A DNA stretch of 20,127 nt from Candidatus Wildermuthbacteria bacterium GWA2_46_15 (GCA_001823105.1 MHTO01000003.1:1-20127); one strand, 5' to 3'; counted from the first letter of the stretch, positions 1 through 7,861 are shown. Numbers and translations: made by a program. Notes: generated from the sequence alone by a model not told the origin.

Positions 1-1080
1 ATGCTCCGGGGCGGATTTAGTTATCTGACTTCGGCGGCCAATCCCGAAGGCTTGAGAGACAGCCGAGACCAGCTGATCTCGGCCGTTATCGGAACAATCC
101 TCTTGCTCTCTTCTTACATTATCCTTACTACCCTTAACCCAACCCTAACGGTTCTCAAGATGCCCGGCGCCAGAATCGCCAAAGAAATCCACGTCTGGAG
201 CGATCCGAACCGGGAAGGAAATGACATGGGGCTCAAGGTGAGCAATCCGGACCTAGCCGCGACTCTCGGATCGAACGGCGCGCAATATCTAGAATTCATC
301 TCGACTAATCCAGACGAAGTTGACGTCAGCGCCTATCCGGGCGTTAATTACGGTGGCTCGCCGATCAGGGTCACCGCCCCGGGCAATCTGGCTTTGGCTA
401 AATCCATTTCTCTGGCCTGGAAAATCCCGGGAGTTTACCTTTATTCCGGAACGAGTCTGGGCGGAGAACCACGGCTTTATCTTTTTAGTCAAGCGGCTTT
501 GACTGATTTCAACGACAGGGCCCAATCAGTCAGACTACTTAATCAAGGAAGCAATCAATTTGCCGCGGTTTTGCACAAAGACCAAAATTTCCAAGGCGAG
601 TGCGCCGTCATCTTCAACGATCAAAACAGCTTGGCCAATGAGGACGCCACCGGCGGGGGAGTCGTCGGCAATAACCAAACCTCTTCGATTACTGTTTTCC
701 GGCCGGATTTAACTCGGGTGTGGCCGGGCGGAAGAGACGGCGTCACTCTTTGGGGTAAAGATTCCTCTCGGAATAGAGCCGGGACACAAGCCGCCAACAT
801 TGGAATAACGAGCTTCCCCATAGGAGGAGTTGAAGAGGATTCGGTTAGCGAGGTCGAAATTGTCGGTAACTATATGGCCGTCCTTTTTGAGCACGAAAAC
901 TTCCGGGGTAAGTGCGCCGTCTTTACCAAGAGCGACGACAACCTCGCCGATGACCCGATCGGCAAATGTGGGTTCTCTTCCTATGGCGATTGTTTCTGTA
1001 TCCCGGTCATTAATTGGTGCATCCCTTGCGAGGGTCCTTGTACTTCTTCTTTTATGGTCTTTCCGATCAAGCCGTTCTAA
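1..1080 (+). CDS. Membrane-anchored betagamma-crystallin-like protein (5' truncated)
   Basis: The frame is open from the first base, so the true N-terminus probably lies before the window; the first ATG here may be internal. Residues about 24-48 form one hydrophobic helix after a segment (YLTSAANPEGLRDSRDQL) that resembles the TrbC/VirB2-like pilin membrane regions common in CPR proteins. The rest is probably outside the cell. It contains four repeats of a betagamma-crystallin Greek-key pattern: about 145-180 (GVYLYS ... SVRLL), 187-233 (AAVLHKDQNFQGECAVIF ... SSITVF), 247-288 (GVTLWGKD ... VSEVEIV) and 291-354 (AVLFEHENFRGKCAVF ... SSFMVF). The second repeat carries NNQTSS at 224-229, which fits the family's Ca2+-binding pattern N/D-N/D-x-x-S/T-S. 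The last repeat has eight cysteines, possibly disulphides. The gene overlaps khpB by 4 bp, tail to tail. The fold call rests on motif spacing; function is unknown, perhaps a Ca2+-stabilised surface protein. Confidence 0.6.
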   Translation: MLRGGFSYLTSAANPEGLRDSRDQLISAVIGTILLLSSYIILTTLNPTLTVLKMPGARIAKEIHVWSDPNREGNDMGLKVSNPDLAATLGSNGAQYLEFISTNPDEVDVSAYPGVNYGGSPIRVTAPGNLALAKSISLAWKIPGVYLYSGTSLGGEPRLYLFSQAALTDFNDRAQSVRLLNQGSNQFAAVLHKDQNFQGECAVIFNDQNSLANEDATGGGVVGNNQTSSITVFRPDLTRVWPGGRDGVTLWGKDSSRNRAGTQAANIGITSFPIGGVEEDSVSEVEIVGNYMAVLFEHENFRGKCAVFTKSDDNLADDPIGKCGFSSYGDCFCIPVINWCIPCEGPCTSSFMVFPIKPF

Positions 1081-1541
1081 TCTAGCCGGGGTTTAATGAC
1101 CACTCTTCTCTCTGAGCCCTCGCCCCGGCTTTCCGTGACCACATCAGATCGATCCACCAGGGTCAGGTGGACGATCCGTCTCTCTTGAGCGGACATGGGC
1201 GAAAGCTCTTTTTCTATTTTTAAGAGGGAGACTTCATTGGCCGTCGTGTGAGCTAGTTCTTCGAGATAAATCGTTTTTTTCTGCTTGTAGCCGTTAATAT
1301 CGAGGTCGAGAAAAAAGGGATCAACAATTTTCCTCCGGAGAACCAACCTCAATAGGTGTTGAATCTCGGCTAAAGTCTGTCCCTGCTCGCCAATCAATAA
1401 CTGAGGCGACTCGGTCTCCAGATTGACCTTGAGAGTTTCTCCCTCAAGGTTGTCTTCTTTAATTTCAACTTCAATCGTCGCTTTCTGGAAGAACTCTTGG
1501 ATGGTATTTTTAATTGTTTCTCGCTGTTCTCGGGAAAGCAT
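1077..1541 (-). CDS. khpB: KhpB/Jag-like KH-R3H RNA-binding protein
   Basis: This 154-aa protein has a KH domain (about 25-90) with the GxxG loop GEQG at 51-54, followed by an R3H domain (about 90-154) with Arg121 and His125 in the RxxxH arrangement. KhpB (Jag/EloR) binds RNA in the cytoplasm and, in Firmicutes, helps regulate cell elongation. The N-terminal Jag_N domain of many homologues is missing, so this is the short form. It is the last gene of the rpmH-rnpA-yidC-khpB run, one base after yidC, the normal place for jag. The ATG has no Shine-Dalgarno sequence. Family identity is secure; the exact role in this lineage is not known. Confidence 0.9.
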   Translation of the reverse strand: MLSREQRETIKNTIQEFFQKATIEVEIKEDNLEGETLKVNLETESPQLLIGEQGQTLAEIQHLLRLVLRRKIVDPFFLDLDINGYKQKKTIYLEELAHTTANEVSLLKIEKELSPMSAQERRIVHLTLVDRSDVVTESRGEGSERRVVIKPRLD

Positions 1542-1542
1542 T

Positions 1543-2262
1543 TTACTGGTATTTCTTAGTTAGAAAGTATTGCTGCCCGGCCGTTAAAAGCGAGGTGACT
1601 AACCAATAAAGACCCATGGCCGAAGGCAGTTTTAGGAGGATAAAAACGGTCAAAACCGGCAAAAGAAATATTGTTTGTTTCTGAACCATCCTAGTGATCT
1701 GATATTTTGGATCGCTTTTGTCTACCGGTCCGGGGTTGAGGGGCACGACCAGAGATTGCACCAATTGGCTCAGCCCGGCTAAGATTGCCATCAAAAGGTT
1801 AGGCTGGGAAAGATCGACCATCCCCAAAAAGTGAGGACTGATCACGTCGGGCCGGACAATAAAACTATAAAGATGGTTCCCCTGACTCCAGAGCCCACTA
1901 AGAAAAAGTTGGTAAAGAGCGATTAAAATCGGGAATTGGATCAGAAGGGGAACGAAGCCGCTCAGAGGGTTAACTCTTTCTTTCTTAAAAATCTCGGACA
2001 TGGCCTTAGCTTGTTCTTCGGGGCGATCCTTAAATTGTTTCTGAACCTCTTTCAGCCGGGGCTGAATCTTGGCTAGGGCTTGCTGCAGCTTAAAGGCCCT
2101 AATATTCAAGGGCAGGGTCAAAAGTTTAATCACGGCCGTCAAGACAATAACGGCGATGCCCAGGTCGTGCCCGGGCAGTAAATTGTAAATAAGGATTAAG
2201 GCGTTGAAGAGCGGTTGGTAAAGGAAAATCTGGAAGAAATCGCCGATGAAACTAAAATTCAT
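1543..2262 (-). CDS. yidC: Membrane protein insertase YidC/Oxa1 family
   Basis: YidC inserts proteins into the cytoplasmic membrane, alone or with SecYEG. The 239-aa length and absence of a large periplasmic domain match the short Gram-positive/CPR form. Hydrophobic segments lie at about 12-29, 33-52, 102-124, 152-173 and 197-225. The conserved groove arginine is R55 in PLNIRAFK. A charged cytoplasmic hairpin follows at about 57-100 (KIQPRLKEVQKQFKDRPEEQ), then the typical NPLSGFVPLLIQFPI segment at 98-112. There is no lipobox or cleavable signal. It sits one base from rnpA and one base from khpB, so the genes are almost certainly co-transcribed. Confidence 0.95.
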   Translation of the reverse strand: MNFSFIGDFFQIFLYQPLFNALILIYNLLPGHDLGIAVIVLTAVIKLLTLPLNIRAFKLQQALAKIQPRLKEVQKQFKDRPEEQAKAMSEIFKKERVNPLSGFVPLLIQFPILIALYQLFLSGLWSQGNHLYSFIVRPDVISPHFLGMVDLSQPNLLMAILAGLSQLVQSLVVPLNPGPVDKSDPKYQITRMVQKQTIFLLPVLTVFILLKLPSAMGLYWLVTSLLTAGQQYFLTKKYQ

Positions 2263-2263
2263 T

Positions 2264-2620
2264 TTAAGCTTGTTTGTTATTTTTTGCTAAACCGGCTTCT
2301 TCTAAGAGAAAAAAGGTCGTGGCCTCTGTTTCTTTTAAAGTGTTCTTCTCCAGGCCTCCCCGAGCAATAAAGATTATGTCCTGGCCGGGTTTAATCAGCG
2401 ATAAATTCGCCCTCAGCGCCTCTCGGAGTTTTCTCTTGATGCGGTTACGCTGATTAGCCTTTTTAAAGGCCTTTTTGCTCACCAGTAAACCCAAGCGGCT
2501 AAACGGACAATCGTTACCAATGAATCTGAGGGACAGAAACCGACTGTTTTTGCTTTTACCGTTTTTCAAAACACGAGCAAAATCACTTTTATTCCTGAGG
2601 CGATTAGGGCTCGGTAACAT
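2264..2620 (-). CDS. rnpA: Ribonuclease P protein component
   Basis: RnpA is the basic protein cofactor of RNase P, which removes 5' leaders from pre-tRNAs. The 118-aa length is normal. The N-terminal LPSPNRLRNKSDFARVLKNG matches the family's opening, and the RNR signature (NQRNRIKRKLRE, residues 57-67) is present. The gene lies 15 bp after rpmH and 1 bp before yidC, the classical order; yidD, often found between rnpA and yidC, is absent. The ATG start has no Shine-Dalgarno sequence but gives the standard N-terminus. Confidence 0.95.
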   Translation of the reverse strand: MLPSPNRLRNKSDFARVLKNGKSKNSRFLSLRFIGNDCPFSRLGLLVSKKAFKKANQRNRIKRKLREALRANLSLIKPGQDIIFIARGGLEKNTLKETEATTFFLLEEAGLAKNNKQA

Positions 2621-2635
2621 AATTCTTAGAAGTTC

Positions 2636-2770
2636 TTAAACGGTTAATCTTTCTCTCTTTTTCCGGCGGCGGCGCGAAATCACTCTCCGACCGTTCCGAG
2701 TCCGGCTCCTTTTTAAAAAACCGTGGGTTCTTTTTCTCTTTCTCTTTTTGGGTTTATAGGTAATAGACAT
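2636..2770 (-). CDS. rpmH: 50S ribosomal protein bL34
   Basis: A 44-codon frame from an ATG at 2768-2770 to a TAA at 2636-2638 encodes a very basic protein starting [19 protein letters not shown] and containing [17 protein letters not shown]. This matches bL34, including the conserved THGFLKR...TRNGR...RRRRKKR pattern. It is a small part of the 50S subunit near the nascent chain exit tunnel. The gene is the first of the rpmH-rnpA-yidC-khpB operon, divergent from dnaA across a 191-bp gap. Confidence 0.95.
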   Translation of the reverse strand: MSITYKPKKRKRKRTHGFLKRSRTRNGRRVISRRRRKKRERLTV

Positions 2771-2809
2771 AACAACTAATTATTCTAATTTCTACAAAAG
2801 CTATTAATT

Positions 2810-2838
2810 AGTGTAGCAAGTTTTTTAAGACCGGACAA
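2810..2838 (-). promoter_or_regulatory. Probable promoter of the rpmH operon
   Basis: On the minus strand, TTGTCC (2833-2838) and TACACT (2810-2815) are separated by exactly 17 bp, each matching four of six consensus bases. Transcription would start near 2803, about 33 nt before the rpmH ATG. This is a sequence match only. Confidence 0.4.
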
Positions 2839-2918
2839 TCTCGCAAGCTTTCCACTGCTTTTGCACGGTTTATCAACCAAAATCGTTGCTCCGCTTCGAT
2901 TTTACGCTTTTTTACTTA

Positions 2919-2927
2919 TGGTATAAT
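2919..2927 (+). promoter_or_regulatory. Extended -10 promoter of dnaA
   Basis: TGG directly before TATAAT (2922-2927) forms an extended -10 element (TGnTATAAT) with no good -35 hexamer, which is typical of extended -10 promoters. The predicted start is near 2934, giving a leader of about 28 nt before the dnaA GTG. The 12-mer ATCGTACTCGCT (2930-2941) just downstream recurs inverted at 7935-7946. Confidence 0.55.
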
Positions 2928-2961
2928 CAATCGTACTCGCTATAAACACAATTAAAAAATC

Positions 2962-4326
2962 GTGACTAACGAAGAGCTTTGGCAAACAGTTCTGGCCCAA
3001 ATCCAACTGGTCATTTCCCCGGCAAATTTCGCTACTTGGTTTAAGCAAACAGCCATCGTCTCGCAAAAAGACGGCGAGATGATTGTTTCTGTTCCTAATT
3101 CTTTCTCCAGAGAATGGTTAAAGAATAAATACCATAAACTGATCACTAAGATTATCAACGATCAAGACAATAGAATCAAGGAGATAAAATACACGATTGG
3201 ATCAGTCGTTCAAACAACCCCGGAGAAAAAAACAAATCCAGCCGTTCCGACAACGGAACAACTGGACTTTCAGGAATTAAAGATAGACAAAGAGACGAAC
3301 CTTAACCCCCGTTATCTTTTTGATAATTTCGTTGTCGGTTCTTTTAATGAATTGGCTCATGCCGCGGCGACCGCCGTCGCCAAAAACCCGGGAGAGACTT
3401 ACAACCCTTTATTTATTTACGGGGGAGTCGGGCTGGGCAAAACTCATCTTTTACAGGCGGTCGGAAACGAGGTTTCTAGGAATTCCGATAGGAATTCTGA
3501 CAAAAAGAGTATTAAATATCTGCCCGCCGAAAGATTCGTCTCAGAAATCGTTGGCGCCATTAGAAATCATCAAATCGAATCGTTAAAAACGAAGCTTCAA
3601 AAAACCGATATCTTAATTCTGGATGACGTCCAATTTCTGGCCGGCAAGGAAAAAACCCAGGAAGAATTTTTTCATCTTTTCAACGCTCTTTATGAGAAAA
3701 ACAAACAAATCATCCTTTCTTCGGATCGTCCGCCCAAAGCCATCGCCTCCTTGGCCGAAAGGCTGCGCTCGCGCTTTGAGGGCGGCCTGATTGCCGATAT
3801 TAGTTTTCCGGATCTGGAGACGCGCATGGCTATCTTGAAAACAAAAGCCGTAGAGAAAAACATAGAATTCAATGACGAGATTATAAACTATGTTGCTGCC
3901 AGTATTCAGAAAAACATCCGCGAGCTGGAAGGGGCTTTAAATCGACTGTCGACTCACCAAAAAATCTCTGGCCAGCCCCTCACCCTAGAAATCGCCAAGG
4001 AGTTACTGGGCAGCCTCGTCGCCGGTCCGCCAAAGATCTCTTCTCCCAAGAAAATTGTTCAAGTGGTGAGTGATTTTTATGACCTAAGAGAAAAGGAAGT
4101 TTTTGGCATCACGAGAAAGAAAGAGGTGGTGAAACCAAGGCAAATCATCATGTTTTTATTGAGAGAAGAACTGAAATATTCCTTTCCGGCCATCGGCAGA
4201 ATGTTCCAGGGGAAAGACCACACAACCGCCATTCACGCTTTTAAAAAGATAAAAAAAGGCGTTGGAGAAAATGAAGACCTGGCCGAGGAAATTTCTTTAA
4301 TCAAAAGGAAGCTTTATGGTCTTTAG
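2962..4326 (+). CDS. dnaA: Chromosomal replication initiator DnaA
   Basis: DnaA binds the origin, forms an ATP-dependent filament and opens the duplex. All four domains are visible in 454 aa: domain I at 1-80 (ELWQTVLAQIQLVISPANFATWF), a short linker II at 81-115, the AAA+ domain III with Walker A GGVGLGKT at 154-161, Walker B ILILDD ending at 221-222 and an arginine-rich stretch RLRSRFEGGL at 267-276, and the DNA-binding domain IV with the signature GKDHTTAIHAF at 417-427. The start is a GTG; it gives the standard N-terminus and there is no Shine-Dalgarno sequence. A small duplicated tetrapeptide, RNSDRNSD (173-180), extends a loop after the Walker A helix. dnaN follows after 245 bp. Confidence 0.97.
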   Translation: MTNEELWQTVLAQIQLVISPANFATWFKQTAIVSQKDGEMIVSVPNSFSREWLKNKYHKLITKIINDQDNRIKEIKYTIGSVVQTTPEKKTNPAVPTTEQLDFQELKIDKETNLNPRYLFDNFVVGSFNELAHAAATAVAKNPGETYNPLFIYGGVGLGKTHLLQAVGNEVSRNSDRNSDKKSIKYLPAERFVSEIVGAIRNHQIESLKTKLQKTDILILDDVQFLAGKEKTQEEFFHLFNALYEKNKQIILSSDRPPKAIASLAERLRSRFEGGLIADISFPDLETRMAILKTKAVEKNIEFNDEIINYVAASIQKNIRELEGALNRLSTHQKISGQPLTLEIAKELLGSLVAGPPKISSPKKIVQVVSDFYDLREKEVFGITRKKEVVKPRQIIMFLLREELKYSFPAIGRMFQGKDHTTAIHAFKKIKKGVGENEDLAEEISLIKRKLYGL

Positions 4327-4571
4327 ATCAGACGTGAACCCAAAGGGAAAAACCAGTTAAGAAAGAGTGAAGAATTATGGGATTAAAAAATGATAATTTT
4401 AAAAACAGATTTTAAGGCGACAGATTCTCGACAGTTTAGTCCATCTTTCTGCTAACTTTTTACGACCTGGCCGTTGATCTCGTGATTAGAGAGTAATTGA
4501 CAAAAGAAAAAGTCTTTCGCGTCGCTAACAATAACAACAATTAATTCATTTAATATATAATTACAATAACA
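4327..4571. other. dnaA-dnaN intergenic region, possible origin
   Basis: This is a 245-bp gap without a credible gene. Its last 50 bases are very AT-rich (TTAATTCATTTAATATATAA) and could be a duplex-unwinding element; origins often lie beside dnaA. No exact DnaA boxes are visible on either strand, so the origin call is positional. A TTGACA at 4497-4502 lacks a -10 at normal spacing. TATAAT at 4556-4561, only 10 nt before the dnaN ATG, is the best -10 for dnaN and would give a leader of about 4 nt. Confidence 0.35.
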
Positions 4572-5699
4572 ATGAGAACAATTATTTTGAAGGAAAATTT
4601 CAAAGAAGGACTAGGAGCGGTCGGCCGCATCGCTCAAAAAAATCTTTCTTTACCGATTTTGAATTCTGTCTTATTGTCTTGCGAGAAAAATTTTATCTGC
4701 CTCAAAGCGACCGATCTGGAAATGGGGATGAAGTGGTGGATCCTGTCTAAGGTCGAAAAGGAAGGAAGAGTTGCTTGCTCTTTAAAAGTTTTGCAGTCTT
4801 TAATCGATTCTCTCCCCGCAGAAAAATTGTCTTTAAAGGCAGAGGAGAAAAAATTATTACTGGAAGCCGATGGTTTTCGGGCTCAGATCAATAGCCTGGA
4901 CGCCGAAGAGTTTCCGATCATTCCCGAACCCGAAGGGGAAATTAGCTTTGTCATAAAAAATTCACAGTTTATTGAGGGATTGTCGCAGGTCGTAGAAATG
5001 ACCGCTGTCTCCCTGATTAAGCCAGAAATTTCCGGCGTTCATTTTAACCTTAGTGGAAACCAATTTAAAATGGTGGCCACGGATAGCTTTCGTTTAGCCG
5101 AAAAGACCATATCTTTAGATAAAAAACTAGAGAAAGAGGCCTCTTTCATTCTTCCCCAAAGAGCCTGCCGGGAAATTATTAATGCCTTTGGAGAGAGAGA
5201 AGAAAATTTAAGATTTTACCTTTCTCCAAATCAAATCGTCCTCGAGTCGTTGATGGAAGAAACGCCTCATCCCCGGGTTCAGTTTTTCACTCGTTTGATT
5301 GAGGGAGAATATCCAAACTATCAAGAGATTATTCCTAAGGAATTTCGTTTTAAAGCGTTTCTCCAAAAGAATGAATTTCTGCAGCGCCTCAAGGCGGTGA
5401 GCTTGTTCAGCAACAAGATTAATGAAGTTAAAATTAAGATTAGTTCGGAGAGACAAGAAATCGAACTAGAAGGACAAAACCCGGAAGTTGGTCAATCAAG
5501 CAGCGTTTTTAGCGCCCGGATCGAAGGAGAAAAAGAAGCCATGGAAGTTTCTTTTAATTGGAGATTCCTCGTCGATGGCTTAAATCAAATCAGGGACAAG
5601 GAATTCGTCTTAGCCCTGAGTAAAGACGAGGGCCCGGCGGTCATGAAACCAAAAGAAGAGTCGGGTTATTTGTATCTATTGATGCCCCTCCGGATCTAG
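4572..5699 (+). CDS. dnaN: DNA polymerase III beta subunit (sliding clamp)
   Basis: DnaN is the ring-shaped clamp that holds the replicative polymerase and other enzymes on DNA. The 375-aa length fits the three-domain family. Recognisable segments are NLSLPILNSVLL (24-35) in domain 1, ISGVHFNLSGNQFKMVATDSFRLA (about 153-176) in domain 2, the LIEGEYPNYQEIIP stretch that opens domain 3, and the C-terminal YLYLLMPLRI that forms part of the peptide-binding pocket. The ATG lacks a Shine-Dalgarno sequence. The 3' end overlaps the penicillin-binding protein gene by 24 bp on the opposite strand. Confidence 0.97.
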   Translation: MRTIILKENFKEGLGAVGRIAQKNLSLPILNSVLLSCEKNFICLKATDLEMGMKWWILSKVEKEGRVACSLKVLQSLIDSLPAEKLSLKAEEKKLLLEADGFRAQINSLDAEEFPIIPEPEGEISFVIKNSQFIEGLSQVVEMTAVSLIKPEISGVHFNLSGNQFKMVATDSFRLAEKTISLDKKLEKEASFILPQRACREIINAFGEREENLRFYLSPNQIVLESLMEETPHPRVQFFTRLIEGEYPNYQEIIPKEFRFKAFLQKNEFLQRLKAVSLFSNKINEVKIKISSERQEIELEGQNPEVGQSSSVFSARIEGEKEAMEVSFNWRFLVDGLNQIRDKEFVLALSKDEGPAVMKPKEESGYLYLLMPLRI

Positions 5700-7604
5700 G
5701 GACTTCTGCGTCTCTAGAGATTTTTTCATTAACTCGTGAAAAATTGGGCCGGCGAAAACAATCCCCGGCTCTTTTCCCATTGGCGAATTATCATTGTTTC
5801 CCGTCCAAACCCCGATGACGATTGAGGGAGTGTAGCCAATTGTCCAGCCGTCACGGAAACTTTGCGTCGTTCCGGTTTTGACGGCCACGCGGTAGTTTTC
5901 AAAAAAGAGCAAGGATCTTGGTCCGAACATGGCGGCTCGAGCATCGTTGTCCGAGAGAATGTCATTAATTAGGGCCGTTACTTTTGTTTCCAGCACTCGC
6001 TTGGGAGTAATCTTATTTTCTTCGATAATCTCGCCTTTATCATCTTCGATTTTTAGAATGGGAGTCGGTTTTAACCAAAGTCCATTATTGGCAAAGGCGC
6101 CATAGGCCGAGACCATTTCTAATAACTTTGTTTCGTACCCGCCCAAGACAATCGATGGTCCGAAAGGCGGTTTCAGGGTGGTGATGCCCAAATCTCTGGC
6201 CGTCTGGATGCTGTCTTCCAGGCCCGCCAAATTTAAGAGAACTTTGATCGAGGGGATATTTAATGATTGAGCCAGGGCTTGCCGGAGGGTCACGACGCCA
6301 CGGAAGAGGCCATCATAGTTTTGAGGGATATAATCCTTTCCTCCCCATTCACCAAAGTTTGTCTGTTCGTCAATAATCGTAGTTTTATCATCGAAACCCT
6401 TTTTAAAAGCGGTGGCATAGACAAGGGGCTTGAAAGATGAACCGGGCTGGCGAGGGGCCAAAGCGACATTGAACTGAGGCTCAAAAAGACAGTTTCTGCC
6501 CGACTGGCAATCCGGCGGATAAGAATCGCCGAAAAAATCTTTAGAGCCGACCAAGGCAAGGATTTCTCCGGTCTGGGGGCTAATGATAGTGACCGCCGCA
6601 TTGTAGGAACGATAAGCCTGGTTTATCTTAGCCCTTTCTTCAACAATCTTTTCGGCGGATTCTTGAAGATCCCAGTCGAGAGTCGTATAAACCCTTAACC
6701 CTTTTTCTTTTAAGAAATCCTCTCCATATTTTTCTTCCAAAAGACCCTTGACCCAAAGGACAAAGTGAGGGGCCCGGATTTTTTGGCTAATTTTGGCGAA
6801 CTTTAAGGCTTCATCCTTGGCCGCCTGTTCTTCTTCGGGGGTAATGAATTTTAAGTCGGCCATTCGGCGAAGAACATAATCTTTTCTCGCCAAGAGTTCG
6901 TCTTTATGGGGTCCGTAGGGAGAAAGACGGCCCGGAGCCTTAACTAAAGAGACAAGAATGGCTGCCTCAGCCAAAGACAGGTCCCGGGCGCTTTTTTGGA
7001 AATAACTTTTACTGGCTTCTTCGATGCCGTAAGCGTTTTGACCGAAAGGGATCTGGTTTAAGTAGAATTCCAAGATCTGGTCTTTGGAATAACGCCTTTC
7101 CAGTTCCAGGGTCAGAATTACTTCTCTGGTTTTTCTGACCCCGGTTTTCTCTCGGCCCAGATAGGAAGAGCGAACGAGTTGTTGAGAGATCGTTGAGGCG
7201 CCCTGAGAGGGAGCGAGAAATTTTAAATCAGCCAAAACCGCTCGAACAATCCCTTTTAGGCTGACTCCGTGATGACGATAGAAATCAGCATCTTCCGCGG
7301 CCAGAAGACCGTCTTTTAAATACTTTGAAATCTGATCCAGAGGAACAACGGTTCTTTTTTCCTCGCCATAGATTTCATAAAGAAGAGTTTTACCGTCTCG
7401 GGCGTAAATCTTGGTTGATTGGGTAACTTCCTTTTCATTAAAGTCTTCGGGCCGAGGCAGGTCTTTGGCATAACTGATGACCAAAAATAGGGCGGCGGCA
7501 AAAAGAGTTAAGAAGCAAAAGCCAAAAAGTTTTAGAGATAGTAAAAACAGCTCTCTTTTTCTGGTTTTCTGGTAGACTCGACGATAGAATTTTCTTTCCG
7601 CCAT
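5676..7604 (-). CDS. Class A penicillin-binding protein (PBP1A family)
   Basis: This bifunctional enzyme polymerises lipid II and cross-links the peptides of peptidoglycan at the outer face of the membrane. The 642-aa protein has a basic cytoplasmic tail, one anchor helix (about 21-46), a GT51 glycosyltransferase domain (about 60-245) with catalytic Glu104 in AAEDADFYRHHG and the STISQQL motif at 138-144, and a transpeptidase domain (about 330-630) with the active-site SxxK at 389-392 (SSFK), SLN at 447-449 and KTGT at 576-579. All catalytic motifs are intact. A TTGAAC-17-TAAAAT promoter puts transcription start on the ATG itself. The 3' end overlaps dnaN by 24 bp. The family is certain; 1A versus 1B/2A naming is not assigned. 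Confidence 0.95.
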   Translation of the reverse strand: MAERKFYRRVYQKTRKRELFLLSLKLFGFCFLTLFAAALFLVISYAKDLPRPEDFNEKEVTQSTKIYARDGKTLLYEIYGEEKRTVVPLDQISKYLKDGLLAAEDADFYRHHGVSLKGIVRAVLADLKFLAPSQGASTISQQLVRSSYLGREKTGVRKTREVILTLELERRYSKDQILEFYLNQIPFGQNAYGIEEASKSYFQKSARDLSLAEAAILVSLVKAPGRLSPYGPHKDELLARKDYVLRRMADLKFITPEEEQAAKDEALKFAKISQKIRAPHFVLWVKGLLEEKYGEDFLKEKGLRVYTTLDWDLQESAEKIVEERAKINQAYRSYNAAVTIISPQTGEILALVGSKDFFGDSYPPDCQSGRNCLFEPQFNVALAPRQPGSSFKPLVYATAFKKGFDDKTTIIDEQTNFGEWGGKDYIPQNYDGLFRGVVTLRQALAQSLNIPSIKVLLNLAGLEDSIQTARDLGITTLKPPFGPSIVLGGYETKLLEMVSAYGAFANNGLWLKPTPILKIEDDKGEIIEENKITPKRVLETKVTALINDILSDNDARAAMFGPRSLLFFENYRVAVKTGTTQSFRDGWTIGYTPSIVIGVWTGNNDNSPMGKEPGIVFAGPIFHELMKKSLETQKSLDPEGHQ

Positions 7605-7610
7605 AAATCT

Positions 7611-7639
7611 ATTTTACCAATATAATTCAAAATGTTCAA
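7611..7639 (-). promoter_or_regulatory. Promoter of the class A PBP gene, leaderless geometry
   Basis: On the minus strand, TTGAAC (7634-7639) and TAAAAT (7611-7616) are 17 bp apart, matching four and five consensus bases. Seven bases past the -10 is 7604, the A of the PBP start codon, so the mRNA would begin at or next to AUG. There is no Shine-Dalgarno sequence. Confidence 0.55.
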
Positions 7640-7664
7640 AATCTCCGGTACGGCAGGTGAAAGA

Positions 7665-7688
7665 AAAACCCCGCGCGGGCGGGGTTTT
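7665..7688. terminator. Intrinsic terminator, strongest for minus-strand transcripts
   Basis: A perfect 10-bp stem (AAAACCCCGC, 7665-7674, with GCGGGGTTTT, 7679-7688) closes a 4-nt loop. Read on the minus strand it is followed by TTTTTCTTTC, a good U-tract; read on the plus strand it has only four T before GC. It lies 20 bp after the stop of the acidic ORF at 7709-7861 and just before the PBP promoter, so it separates the two units. Confidence 0.85.
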
Positions 7689-7708
7689 GCATTTCTAGGT
7701 AGGCTTAC

Positions 7709-7861
7709 TTACTCGAGCTCATCTTCTGAGTCGTCGTCAGGATCCTCTTCTTTGACCGCTCCGTCTCCCTCTTCGGTGTCGGATTCTTCCGGCTCCTCCG
7801 TCCCTTCTCCCCATTCGCTCTGACTACTCAAGAGCAGTGAAACTTCTTTGTCCAATGACAT
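7709..7861 (-). CDS. Unrecognised very acidic 50-aa protein
   Basis: From the ATG at 7859-7861 to a TAA at 7709-7711, this frame encodes 50 residues, of which 22 are Asp or Glu and only two are Lys. The N-terminus (MSLDKEVSLLLSSQSEWGEG) is mildly amphipathic; the rest is an unbroken acidic tail ending SEDELE. There is no signal peptide or membrane segment. An intrinsic terminator 20 bp downstream and a 217-bp upstream gap with repeats and promoter-like sequence suggest its own transcription unit. No Shine-Dalgarno sequence precedes the ATG. I do not recognise the family. Acidic tails of this kind can mimic nucleic acid or bind basic proteins, but that is only analogy. Low-complexity composition means a chance frame is possible. 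Confidence 0.5.
   Translation of the reverse strand: MSLDKEVSLLLSSQSEWGEGTEEPEESDTEEGDGAVKEEDPDDDSEDELE

Larger units (their letters stand above)
2771..2961. other. Divergent rpmH/dnaA intergenic region, no gene
   Basis: This 191-bp AT-rich gap holds the rpmH and dnaA promoters. It also contains an inverted repeat, AAAATCG (2879-2885) and CGATTTT (2897-2903), around an 11-nt centre just upstream of the dnaA -10. No exact DnaA box (TTATNCACA) is present; the best partial match is TTATCAACC near 2870-2878, two mismatches from the consensus. Whether it holds part of the origin cannot be decided from sequence. Confidence 0.5.

Noticed and set aside
830..1096. 88-codon plus-strand frame inside the crystallin-like gene
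   Set aside because: Out-of-frame shadow of a gene with recognisable motifs.
2771..4571. Cluster of DnaA boxes to define oriC
   Set aside because: Read on both strands around dnaA, I found no TTATNCACA site, only matches with two or more mismatches (for example TTATCAACC near 2870). The origin remains a positional inference.
7632..7823. Plus-strand 63-codon serine-rich frame
   Set aside because: It is the complement of the acidic ORF and runs through the terminator hairpin; serine richness arises from GAN/GAR codons read on the other strand.
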